From Bacteroidales bacterium (GTDB taxonomy: Bacteria; Bacteroidota; Bacteroidia; Bacteroidales; UBA932): a stretch of 25,739 bases of DNA. A program made the position numbers and the translations under genes. The stretch spans positions 1 through 25,739 of the forward strand of contig JAFUUB010000031.1 in the NCBI GenBank assembly GCA_017483985.1, read 5' to 3'. The stretch's first letter is position 1. Each line of letters begins with the position of its first letter. This document shows positions 1-7,744 of the stretch, piece by piece. Below the pieces are notes generated by a model. That model made no database searches, had not been told where the DNA came from, and saw only the letters and a program-made list of their open reading frames with translations.

Positions 1-476
1 ACTAAGGCCCTCACTTTTTTTAACAGAGCATTCTCGGCACGGAGCCGCTCGTTCTCGTATCTGAGCCGCTCCAGTTCCGTCATCTCCTCCGGTTTCTTTT
101 TCCTGGGCCTTCCCATATCCTTTGGTGGGCGGCCTCTACGCCTGGTCACATACAAGGCGTCGTAGCCAGATTCTCTCGCTATTCGCTTCCAGGTATGTAT
201 TCGACTAGTACTCACATCGTACTTGACTGCCGCCTCAGACAAAGTTAAACAATTGTTCTCAATATCTCGCAACACCATCTCTCTAAACGATCCATCTGTA
301 TGGGCATATTGTTTTTTTATCAATCCTGACGGACCTTCCTTTTGATACTTCTCCCATAATACGTCAACGAGGTGGTGAGAGATACCAAAACGGGAAGAGA
401 TGTGTTTGACGGAATGGCCCGCCTCAAGCAACCCCATATACTTAAGGCGATCTTCAAAAGTGTGCTTTTTGCGAAT
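1..476 (-). CDS. IS3-family transposase OrfA (helix-turn-helix protein), 3' end outside window
   Basis: The protein is the DNA-binding half of an IS3-family transposase. It has two helix-turn-helix segments, one around SVKHISSRFGISHH and one around TLSEAAVKYDVSTSRIHTW. A basic region (RRRGRPPKDMGRPRKKK) follows, then a leucine-zipper-like stretch (ELERLRYENERLRAENALLKK) that normally mediates OrfA/OrfAB multimerisation. The frame is open from 500 to the left edge. No ATG lies near the expected start: an ATT at 474-476 is the best-placed codon and the first ATG is at 435-437, so the start is uncertain. The run of seven A residues (minus strand, 21 down to 15) in TTA AAA AAA GTG sits where IS3 elements make the -1 frameshift into OrfB, which would be off the left edge. 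Confidence 0.8.
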   Translation of the reverse strand, partial: MRKKHTFEDRLKYMGLLEAGHSVKHISSRFGISHHLVDVLWEKYQKEGPSGLIKKQYAHTDGSFREMVLRDIENNCLTLSEAAVKYDVSTSRIHTWKRIARESGYDALYVTRRRGRPPKDMGRPRKKKPEEMTELERLRYENERLRAENALLKKVRAL

Positions 477-481
477 AACAA

Positions 482-515
482 AACCCCGAAAGTTTTTTGT
501 CTAACTTTCGGGGTT
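482..515. repeat. 12-bp perfect inverted repeat (hairpin) at the IS end, just before orfA
   Basis: AACCCCGAAAGT (482-493) and ACTTTCGGGGTT (504-515) are perfectly complementary around a 10-nt loop. The outer arm is part of the IS terminal repeat and the inner arm covers the region just upstream of the orfA start. A transcript reading in from flanking DNA would fold this and could hide the initiation region. Such structures protect many IS elements from impinging transcription. That role is inferred. Confidence 0.7.
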
Positions 516-600
516 CATGTCACTTTTGAGTCAGCCTCTTTATTTATTCCTTTTGCTTCAAAAAGCTAAATCGTTTTCGCGGATTTTCGAATAATTATCG

Positions 601-608
601 TAACTTTG
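601..608 (+). promoter_or_regulatory. Putative Bacteroidetes -7 promoter element of the SusC operon
   Basis: TAACTTTG matches the TAnnTTTG consensus. It lies 98 bp before the susC start and about 70-80 bp from the IS end. No good TTTG is found 19 nt upstream (TTTTCG occurs at 574-579), so only the -7 is convincing. The implied 5' leader is about 95 nt and AT-rich. Confidence 0.5.
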
Positions 609-706
609 CGCGGTTTTCGCGTAAAACTTAAAAACGGCAACGAAAACAAGCTGGAGAATACTAAAATCAAAACCAATAAAGTATTAATTTCTATCAAATT
701 AACCTT

Positions 707-3700
707 ATGCTTCACCAAAAACTCAAGAAAGGCTTCACATGTGCCCTTGTGGCCGTGCTGAGTCTCTTCCTCGGAGCCGGAGCCGGATTTGCCCAGACCA
801 GGAACATTTCCGGTACGGTCACGGATGAGTCGGGAGAACCGCTCATCGGTGCCAGTGTCACCGTGGAAGGCAATGCCTCCATCGGTGTCGTGACCGACCT
901 CGACGGACACTATGAGCTGGCGGTCCCCGCTTCCGCGGAGGCGCTCCGGTTCTCTTACATCGGCCAGGAAGACCTGGTCGAGCAGATCGGCGGCCGCACG
1001 GTCATCAATGCCGTGCTGAAATCCGCGAACATGGCCCTCGAAGCCACGGTCGTGACCGCCATGGGTATTACCAAGGCAGAAAAATCCCTGTCCTACAACG
1101 TCCAGCAGATGGAGCTCCCGAACGTCGCACCGACCGGGTCCTTCGTCAACTCGCTGAGCGGCAAGGTGGCCGGCGTCCAGATCAGCCAGGCCTCCACGGG
1201 CGTGGGCGGTGCCAGCCGCGTCGTCATGCGTGGTACCAAGTCCCTGTCCAACAACAACAACGCCCTCTACGTCATCGACGGTATCCCGATGGCTTACCTG
1301 CAGGCCGACCAGCCGGAAGGCATCTATGCCGGTGCCGGCCAGACCGGTGACGCCCTGAGCCAGATCAACCCGGACGACATCGAGAGCATCTCCGTCCTTT
1401 CCGGTCCTTCCGCCGCCGCCCTCTACGGCTCCTCCGCTGCGAACGGCGTGGTCGTGATCACGACGAAGAAAGGTGCCGAAGGCCGTGTGTCCGTGAACTA
1501 CAGCAACACCACCGAGTTCTCCCGCGCCTACATCATGCCGTCCCTCCAGAGCACCTACGGCGCCACCGAAGAAGGTTCCTACCAGAGCTGGGGCGCCCCG
1601 ATCAACGGCAGCGCAACCTACAACGCCCGGGACTTCTTCCAAACCGGTATCAGCGAGACCAATTCGGTCAGCCTGTCCAGCGGCAACGACAAGAACCAGA
1701 TCTATGCATCCGTGGCGGCCAACAACGCCCGGGGCATCATCCACAACAACAACCTGGACAAATACAACTTCTCCCTGCGCAACACCACCAAGCTCCTGAA
1801 TGACAAGCTGACCCTCGACCTGAGCCTCAGCTATTCCAAGATCGAAGAGCAGAACATGGTCGCCCAGGGCGAATACTCCAACCCGGTCGTCGCCGTCTAC
1901 CTGATGCCGGCCGACGCCGATTTCAAGGCCGTCCGCATCTTCGAGCGCTACAACGCCGAGCGCAACTTCAAGACCCAGTTCTGGCCCTACGGCGACCAGC
2001 AGCACAATCTTGAGAACCCGTATTGGAATACGGAGCGAAAGCTGTTCAACAACACCAAGAACCGCTTCATGGCGAGCGCCCAGGCGAAGTACGACATCAC
2101 CAAATGGCTCAACGTTTCCGCCCGCGTCAAGATGGACCGCAACAACGAGAACCACGTCAAGAAGTTCTACGCCTCGACCAACACCCTGTTCGCCTCCCAG
2201 TTCGGCCACTACGGCTCTGACAAAGTGAGCTCCGAGCAGAAATTCGGTGAAGTCCTCGCCAACATCAACAAGTATTTCGGCGACAATATCATCAACGTGA
2301 CCGCCACCCTCGGTGCCAACATCGACCACCTCGAGTACGGTCATTCCAATGTCGAAGGACACCTCAAGTCCATCGCGAACCTCTTCACCTACAGCAACAT
2401 CGACCTGACCGACGGTAACGAAGACGTGGTAGAGAGCGGCTATGTCAAAGAGAAGCAGGCCATCTTCGCCAACACCCAGATCGGCTGGCGCAGCCGGGTC
2501 TACCTCGACCTGACCGCCCGCAACGACTGGTCCTCCTCCCTGGCCCAGGCCGACAAGAAGTCCTTCTTCTATTATTCCGCCGGTCTGTCCGGTCTGGTCA
2601 CCGAACTCATCCCGGGCCTCAAGAGCAAGACCTTCCCGTACTGGAAGATCCGCGCCTCCTACTCCGAGGTCGGTAACGACCCGGAAGTCTTCCTGACCCG
2701 CCCGACCTACCCGGTCACCAAGAACGGTGCGACCACCCGTACCCGGATGAACAACACCGACCTTGAGCCGGAGCTCACCAAGTCCTATGAACTAGGTACG
2801 AACATCCACTTCTTCGACAGCCGCCTCCAGATCGATGCGACCCTGTACAAGTCGAAGACCTACAACCAGTTCTTCGAGTTCAAGCTCCCGGATTCCGGTA
2901 TCTACTCCTCCGTCATCGCGAACGCCGGTAATGTCTCCAACCGCGGTATCGAGGTCTCCGTCCGCTACGGCGACGACTTCGGCGCCTTCCACTGGGACAC
3001 CTATGCCACCTATTCCCGCAACGTCAACCGCATCGACGAGCTGGTGAAATCCGTGGACATCCGCAACGCCGACGGCACCGTGACCCCGTACTCCCTCGAC
3101 AAACTCGAACCGGCCGGTCTCGGCAGCGTCAAGACCGTCCTGTATGAAGGCGGTTCCATGGGCGACCTCTACGTTTCCTCCCTGCAGACCGACGAGAAGG
3201 GCTACCTCCGCCAGAATGCGACGGGGAACGTCATCGCCGATTACAGCGAAGCCGGCTTCCTGTATGCGGGCAACACCGCTCCGAAGCACTTCATCAGCTG
3301 GGGTAACAACTTCGGCTACAAGGGCTTCACCCTGGGCTTCCAGTTCAATGCCCGTCTGGGTGGCATCGTGGTCTCCAAGACCCAGGCCGTCCTCGACTAC
3401 TTCGGTATCTCCCAAGCCACGGCAGACGCCCGTGACCGCGGCTATGTCATGATCAACGGCATGAAGAGCCCGAGCGTCCAGGAATACTACCAGGTCATCG
3501 GCGGCGGCAACGGCGTCATGTCCGAGTATGTCTACGACGCGACCAACGTCCGCCTCTCCGAGCTGACCCTCGGCTATGATTTCCCGGTCCAGAAATGGTG
3601 CAAGTGGTGCAAGGGTCTCAACCTCAGCGTGATCGGCCACAACCTCCTGATGATCTACAAGAAGGCCCCGTTCGATCCTGAGATGACCTCCAACACCGGT

Positions 3701-3778
3701 ACCTACTTCCAGGGCATCGACTACTTCATGCAGCCGAGCACCCGCAGCCTGGGCTTCTCCGTCAAAGTCAAACTTTAA
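707..3778 (+). CDS. SusC/RagA-family TonB-dependent outer-membrane receptor
   Basis: This is an outer-membrane importer that, with its SusD partner, takes up oligosaccharides using TonB energy. The 1023-residue protein has a signal peptide (about 1-29, ending GFAQ) and a carboxypeptidase-regulatory-like domain (about 32-112, starting ISGTVTDESGEPLIGASV). A TonB-box-like VVTAMGI segment follows, then a plug domain (about 125-255) with the family signatures NALYVIDGIPM and ISVLSGPSAAALYGSSAANG. The remainder is a beta-barrel of about 770 residues. The length is normal for the family. The last residues are FSVKVKL, lacking the usual terminal aromatic. It is the first gene of a five-gene operon, with susD 15 bp downstream. 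Substrate is inferred from the neighbouring GH18 gene, not from this sequence. Confidence 0.96.
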   Translation: MLHQKLKKGFTCALVAVLSLFLGAGAGFAQTRNISGTVTDESGEPLIGASVTVEGNASIGVVTDLDGHYELAVPASAEALRFSYIGQEDLVEQIGGRTVINAVLKSANMALEATVVTAMGITKAEKSLSYNVQQMELPNVAPTGSFVNSLSGKVAGVQISQASTGVGGASRVVMRGTKSLSNNNNALYVIDGIPMAYLQADQPEGIYAGAGQTGDALSQINPDDIESISVLSGPSAAALYGSSAANGVVVITTKKGAEGRVSVNYSNTTEFSRAYIMPSLQSTYGATEEGSYQSWGAPINGSATYNARDFFQTGISETNSVSLSSGNDKNQIYASVAANNARGIIHNNNLDKYNFSLRNTTKLLNDKLTLDLSLSYSKIEEQNMVAQGEYSNPVVAVYLMPADADFKAVRIFERYNAERNFKTQFWPYGDQQHNLENPYWNTERKLFNNTKNRFMASAQAKYDITKWLNVSARVKMDRNNENHVKKFYASTNTLFASQFGHYGSDKVSSEQKFGEVLANINKYFGDNIINVTATLGANIDHLEYGHSNVEGHLKSIANLFTYSNIDLTDGNEDVVESGYVKEKQAIFANTQIGWRSRVYLDLTARNDWSSSLAQADKKSFFYYSAGLSGLVTELIPGLKSKTFPYWKIRASYSEVGNDPEVFLTRPTYPVTKNGATTRTRMNNTDLEPELTKSYELGTNIHFFDSRLQIDATLYKSKTYNQFFEFKLPDSGIYSSVIANAGNVSNRGIEVSVRYGDDFGAFHWDTYATYSRNVNRIDELVKSVDIRNADGTVTPYSLDKLEPAGLGSVKTVLYEGGSMGDLYVSSLQTDEKGYLRQNATGNVIADYSEAGFLYAGNTAPKHFISWGNNFGYKGFTLGFQFNARLGGIVVSKTQAVLDYFGISQATADARDRGYVMINGMKSPSVQEYYQVIGGGNGVMSEYVYDATNVRLSELTLGYDFPVQKWCKWCKGLNLSVIGHNLLMIYKKAPFDPEMTSNTGTYFQGIDYFMQPSTRSLGFSVKVKL

Positions 3779-3793
3779 TCGCTGCCCCACATC

Positions 3794-5386
3794 ATGAAAA
3801 TGAACAAGATCCTTTCCGGTATGGCAGCAGCGGCCCTTTGCTGCACCGCATTTGTCAGCTGTACCAAGAATTTCGACGACTACAATACCAACAAGCACGA
3901 AGCGACCTTCGAGCAGATGAACACGGATGACAACTTCTTCCGCGCCTTCTTCATGCAGCTCCAGCGCTCCGTCATCTTCTTCCGCGACGGTACCTATCTG
4001 GATTCCGACTACCAGATCATGTACAACCTTTCCGCAGACACCTGGGCGGGCTACTTCGCCCCGACCCTGGGCCGCGTCCCTTCCACCGGCAACTTCTACA
4101 TCATCGACGGCTGGACCCGCTCGCTGTGGGCCAACAAGTACAACTATGCGATGAACGCCTGGAACCAGCTCGACCAGTACTGCGCCGACGCCGACCGTCC
4201 GCATATCGCCGCCATCGGCAACATCCTCAAGGTAACTTCCATGCACCAGGTAGCGGACGCCTACGGCCCGATGCCTTACAGCGAGGTCGGCAAGGCCGTC
4301 GCCCCGAAGTATGACGACCTGAAGGACATCTACCACCAGATGCTTTCCGAACTCGACGAGGCCGTCGAAGCCCTGACCGACTTTGCGGTCAGAAACCCGG
4401 GTGCGAAGATCATGGCCGAGAACGACTTTGTCTACGGCGGCGACCCGGTCAAGTGGGCCAAGTTCGCCAACTCCCTGCGCCTGCGCCTGGCCATGCGTAT
4501 CGTCTACGCCGAGCCCGACCTGGCCCGTACGGAAGCCGAGAAGAGCATCGCCCATGTCTATGGCGTGATGACTGAAGCCTCGGACATCGCCCTGATGCCT
4601 TCCTCCATCGTTCCGCACCACCCGATCGAGGAGATCAACGTCAACTTCAATGACGCCGATACCCAGATCAACGCCAACCTGGACTGCTACCTCAACGGTT
4701 ACAACGACCCGCGCATCAGCAAGTTCATGAAACCGGCCTCCGACGGCAAGTACCATGGTGTCCGCAACGGCATCGAGCCGGCCGGTAACAAGTGGGACAA
4801 TTACAAGAATGCAGCCGGACGCGTCTCCGCACCGAATGCCACTTTGTACAGACTTGTCTGGATGAACCCGGCCGAGGTCTGGTTCCTCCGTGCCGAGGGC
4901 GCCCTCCGCGGCTGGAACATGGGCATCGACGCCAAGACCGCCTATGAGAACGGTATCGCCGCTTCCTTCGAGGAATGGGGCGTCTCCGGCGCTGACACCT
5001 ACGCAGCCAACGCCACCGCCGTCCCGGCCGCCTTCGTCGACAACGCCGGCAACAACGGCGCCGCCGCCCCGAGCACCGTGACCATCGCCTGGGAGGAGGG
5101 AGCCGACTTCGAGACCAGCCTCGAGAAGATCATGACCCAGAAATGGATCGCCCTCTTCCCGAACGGCAGCGAAGCCTGGTCCGAATACCGCCGCACCCGC
5201 TACCCTAAACTTCTTACCGTCGCCATCAACGAGAGCAACGGCATCGTGGACGACAACCTCCAGATCCGCCGCATCCCGTATCCGGTCAGCGAATATTCCA
5301 CCAACGCCAAGAACGTCGCCAAGGGCGTCGCCCTGCTCGGCGCCGACAACGCCGGCACCAAACTGTGGTGGGACAAAAAGGACTAA
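3794..5386 (+). CDS. SusD/RagB-family glycan-binding lipoprotein
   Basis: This is the cell-surface lipoprotein that caps the SusC barrel and binds the incoming glycan. The 530-residue protein has a lipoprotein signal peptide with Cys23 in the lipobox FVSC, followed by TKNFDDYN, a typical SusD start. The body matches the SusD-like group in which the helical TPR-like scaffold begins near residue 60 (NLSADTWAGYFAP) and includes VADAYGPMPYSEV, KWAKFANSLRLRLAMRI and WFLRAEGALRGW. The C-terminal RRIPYPVSEYSTN is also a common family ending. It lies 15 bp after susC and 13 bp before the GH18 gene, so co-transcription is expected. The binding specificity cannot be read from the sequence. Confidence 0.95.
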   Translation: MKMNKILSGMAAAALCCTAFVSCTKNFDDYNTNKHEATFEQMNTDDNFFRAFFMQLQRSVIFFRDGTYLDSDYQIMYNLSADTWAGYFAPTLGRVPSTGNFYIIDGWTRSLWANKYNYAMNAWNQLDQYCADADRPHIAAIGNILKVTSMHQVADAYGPMPYSEVGKAVAPKYDDLKDIYHQMLSELDEAVEALTDFAVRNPGAKIMAENDFVYGGDPVKWAKFANSLRLRLAMRIVYAEPDLARTEAEKSIAHVYGVMTEASDIALMPSSIVPHHPIEEINVNFNDADTQINANLDCYLNGYNDPRISKFMKPASDGKYHGVRNGIEPAGNKWDNYKNAAGRVSAPNATLYRLVWMNPAEVWFLRAEGALRGWNMGIDAKTAYENGIAASFEEWGVSGADTYAANATAVPAAFVDNAGNNGAAAPSTVTIAWEEGADFETSLEKIMTQKWIALFPNGSEAWSEYRRTRYPKLLTVAINESNGIVDDNLQIRRIPYPVSEYSTNAKNVAKGVALLGADNAGTKLWWDKKD

Positions 5387-5399
5387 TCCTTAAATCACG

Positions 5400-6494
5400 A
5401 TGAAAATGAAAAAATTAGCATACATCTTCTCATTGGCTGCCGTCCTCGCCTTCGCCGCCTGCACCAAGGAGGAACCGCTGGTCATCCAGCAGCTCCCTTC
5501 CCCGGGTAACGAACTGCGCGACGCCCAGTACTACGAGAACCTGCGCGCGTGGAAGAAGACCGACCATGTCCTGACCTATGTCTACTACGCCGCCTACGCC
5601 CCGCTCGAAGGTTCTTCCAACCTCTACAAGGAGTACTCCTCGATGTCCGACCGCTTCATCGCCCTGCCGGACAGCCTCGATATCGTCAACCTGTGGATGG
5701 GTATCCCGACCGCCGATTCCACCCTGGTCTACAAATATGACCCGGCCGGCGTCAACTCCTCCATCTACAACTATTCCCCGTATGCCGCGGCGGACATGAA
5801 ATACTGCCAGGAGGTCAAGGGAACGCGTTTCGTCATGCACGCCGACGCCTCCCATGACTGGACCTTCACCCGTGAGGACGGCACCGAATTCAGCGTCCTG
5901 GGCGGCGGTGAGGAAGAACTCCGCCACTATGCCAACTTCATCCTCGAGCAGATGAACAACGGCGGCCTGGACGGTATCGACATCGACTATGAGCCGAACG
6001 ACTACCGCTGGACCGGCAAGATCAACCGTCTTGTCGAAATGCTCAGCGAGAGCATCGGACCCGCCAGCGCGCACCCGGAGAAACTCCTGATCGTCGACTA
6101 CTACGGCGGTTATCCGAGCAACGAGATCGAGCCGCTGCTGAGTTACCTCGTCCGTCAGGCGTACGGCGGCATCGGCTACCGCAACCTCGGCAACCCCTCC
6201 TATCCGGCCAGCAAACTGATCATCTGCGAGCAGTGGAACGACAGCCGCCAGGCCTCCGGTTCCCGCGGCGACGGTTACCCGACCGTCCGCGGTTACAACG
6301 GCGAGACCCTGATGACCTGGTACGACGGCGTCTACCAGAACATGGGCTCCCTCGAGGCATATGCCCGCTTCTGCATGGACGAAAACGCGAAGGGATACGG
6401 TGCCTACTACATCGACTCCGACTTCTTCTTCAACAAGGGTCCTTACTACAACCTGCGCCGTTGCATCCAGATCGCCAATCCTTCCATCCGTTAA
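5400..6494 (+). CDS. GH18 family glycosidase lipoprotein, probable endo-beta-N-acetylglucosaminidase
   Basis: The 364-residue lipoprotein has a signal peptide ending AFAAC with Cys21, followed by TKEEP, an acidic stretch of the kind that sends Bacteroidetes lipoproteins to the cell surface. The GH18 signature DGIDIDYE is at residues 191-198, so Glu198 is the predicted acid/base and Asp196 the residue that orients the substrate acetamido group. GH18 enzymes hydrolyse beta-1,4 GlcNAc linkages by substrate-assisted catalysis. The compact single-domain form, with SusC, SusD and DUF1735/LamG partners, is like endo-beta-N-acetylglucosaminidases that release N-glycans (GlcNAc-beta-1,4-GlcNAc cleavage) in Bacteroides. 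A chitinase-type activity remains possible. The active site appears intact. It is the only glycosidase in the operon. Confidence 0.88.
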   Translation: MKMKKLAYIFSLAAVLAFAACTKEEPLVIQQLPSPGNELRDAQYYENLRAWKKTDHVLTYVYYAAYAPLEGSSNLYKEYSSMSDRFIALPDSLDIVNLWMGIPTADSTLVYKYDPAGVNSSIYNYSPYAAADMKYCQEVKGTRFVMHADASHDWTFTREDGTEFSVLGGGEEELRHYANFILEQMNNGGLDGIDIDYEPNDYRWTGKINRLVEMLSESIGPASAHPEKLLIVDYYGGYPSNEIEPLLSYLVRQAYGGIGYRNLGNPSYPASKLIICEQWNDSRQASGSRGDGYPTVRGYNGETLMTWYDGVYQNMGSLEAYARFCMDENAKGYGAYYIDSDFFFNKGPYYNLRRCIQIANPSIR

Positions 6495-6506
6495 TTCACA
6501 GGCATT

Positions 6507-7733
6507 ATGAAAAAATACATAACCATCGCATTCATGGCTGCGCTGACCCTGCTGCTGGCAGGCTGCGCAGAGGGTGACAAATTCGATCCGGACAAGGAGG
6601 CCATCCTCATGACCGGTACCGATGCGTCCGCCATCCTCGGCCTGACCGTCGAGCAGGCGGGTGCCGCCTATCCGCTGACCGTCTCCACGACCGGTATCGC
6701 CGAGAATGACATCCGTGTCGACCTGGCCGTCTCCGCCCAGGCCCTGGACGAGTACAAAGCCGCGCACGGGACTTCCTACGCTGCCGTTCCTGCCACGGCC
6801 GTCAGCCTGGACAGCACCTTCGTCGTCATCCGCAAAGGCACGGCCACGTCCCGCGCCAACAATGTCACCATCAATGACATCAGCTTCTTCGAGGACGGTG
6901 TGACCTACGCCATCCCGGTGACCATCACCAACGTCGAAGGCTCCAGCCTCGACGTCCTCGAGAACTCCCGCACGGCCGTCATCAAGATCCGCCGCGTCAT
7001 CAACTTCAACGCCCTGGACATCAGCGATGCCAGCCTCTCCAGCAACTACATCTTCCCGGATGAGAAGGCCATCGAACTGAGCCAGTATACCTACCAGATC
7101 AAGTTCTACGCGACCAACCTCAAGGGCGCGGCCGGCCAGATCTGCCGCCTGTGCGCCTGGGAAGGCAAGGGAGAGGAGAAGGCCAACATGCTCCGTTTCA
7201 ACGAGAACGGCTATGAGCACCGCACCCTCCAGCTCGTCTCCCCGGCCGGCAACATCGTCTCCAACACCAAGTTCGACGAGAACAAGTGGTACAACCTCTC
7301 CCTCGTCTACGACGGCAGCACCATGACGATGTATGTCGACGGCGTTCCCGAGGAGAAGAAGGGTACCGGCGACGGCACCACGACCTTCCAGCGCTTCGAA
7401 CTCGGCATGTCCTGGGGCGGCGGATATCCGTCCAGCCAGCTCTTCTACGGCCGTATCTGCGAAGTCCGCGTCTGGGACCGCGCCCTTTCCGCGAGCGAGC
7501 TCAAGAGCGGTTTCTGCGGCGTTCCGAAGGACAGCAAGGGCCTGCGTGCATACTGGAAATTCGGTGAAGGCGAAGGCCACATCTTCCATGACGCGACCGG
7601 CAACGGTTATGACATGGACTGGTCCGACACCTGGCGCGATGCCAGCGAAAACGGCGTCCTGAACCCGTATGACAAGTCTTCCATCGCGGAGGGCCGCTGG
7701 GTCTTCGACCAGATCAACAAGTGCAGCGACTAA
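6507..7733 (+). CDS. DUF1735 and LamG-domain lipoprotein, probable surface glycan-binding protein
   Basis: The 408-residue lipoprotein has Cys20 in the lipobox LLAGC. Residues about 35-165 form a DUF1735-type beta-sandwich, recognised by the YKAAHGTSYAAVPATAVSL block followed by a late IPVTITNV strand. Residues about 190-355 form a LamG/concanavalin-like jelly roll (KWYNLSLVYDGSTMTMYVDG, then FYGRICEVRVWDRALSASEL, then LRAYWKFGEGEG). No catalytic residues are evident. In GH18 N-glycan loci of Bacteroides, proteins of this kind are encoded beside the endoglycosidase and serve as surface glycan-binding proteins, and I infer the same here. It starts 12 bp after the GH18 gene. The next gene encodes a related, longer protein. 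Confidence 0.85.
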   Translation: MKKYITIAFMAALTLLLAGCAEGDKFDPDKEAILMTGTDASAILGLTVEQAGAAYPLTVSTTGIAENDIRVDLAVSAQALDEYKAAHGTSYAAVPATAVSLDSTFVVIRKGTATSRANNVTINDISFFEDGVTYAIPVTITNVEGSSLDVLENSRTAVIKIRRVINFNALDISDASLSSNYIFPDEKAIELSQYTYQIKFYATNLKGAAGQICRLCAWEGKGEEKANMLRFNENGYEHRTLQLVSPAGNIVSNTKFDENKWYNLSLVYDGSTMTMYVDGVPEEKKGTGDGTTTFQRFELGMSWGGGYPSSQLFYGRICEVRVWDRALSASELKSGFCGVPKDSKGLRAYWKFGEGEGHIFHDATGNGYDMDWSDTWRDASENGVLNPYDKSSIAEGRWVFDQINKCSD

Positions 7734-7744
7734 TTGAATTTGCC

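Larger units (their letters stand above)
1..533 (-). mobile_element. IS3-family (IS150-like) insertion sequence, partial, one end only
   Basis: The stretch encodes an IS3-type OrfA on the minus strand and ends on the right with a terminal-repeat-like sequence. Read on the minus strand, TGACATGAACCCCGAAAG begins at 522; a slightly longer end starting TGACTCAAAAG would begin at 533. IS150-group elements have ends of this general form (TG, then an ACCCC-AAAGTT-GAC core). The rest of the element, with OrfB (the DDE transposase) and the other terminal repeat, lies outside the window to the left. The DNA is clearly AT-richer than the operon that follows. The exact outer boundary and any target duplication cannot be set without the other end. 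Confidence 0.75.

Noticed and set aside
372..569. A 65-codon plus-strand open frame across the IS end
   Set aside because: It is antisense to orfA and crosses the terminal repeat; no homology that I recognise.
566..2362. A 598-codon open frame on the minus strand opposite susC
   Set aside because: It lies antisense to a clear SusC gene, and its valine/glycine-rich sequence has no domain or signal peptide. Long antisense frames are expected in GC-rich genes with strong C-ending codon use.
2792..4756. A 654-codon minus-strand open frame across susC and susD
   Set aside because: It spans two verified genes on the other strand and has the same low-complexity Val/Gly/Asp composition; no family resemblance.
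5430..7589. A 719-codon minus-strand open frame opposite the GH18 and first LamG genes
   Set aside because: Antisense shadow of two genes with intact domains; no promoter or recognisable domain of its own.
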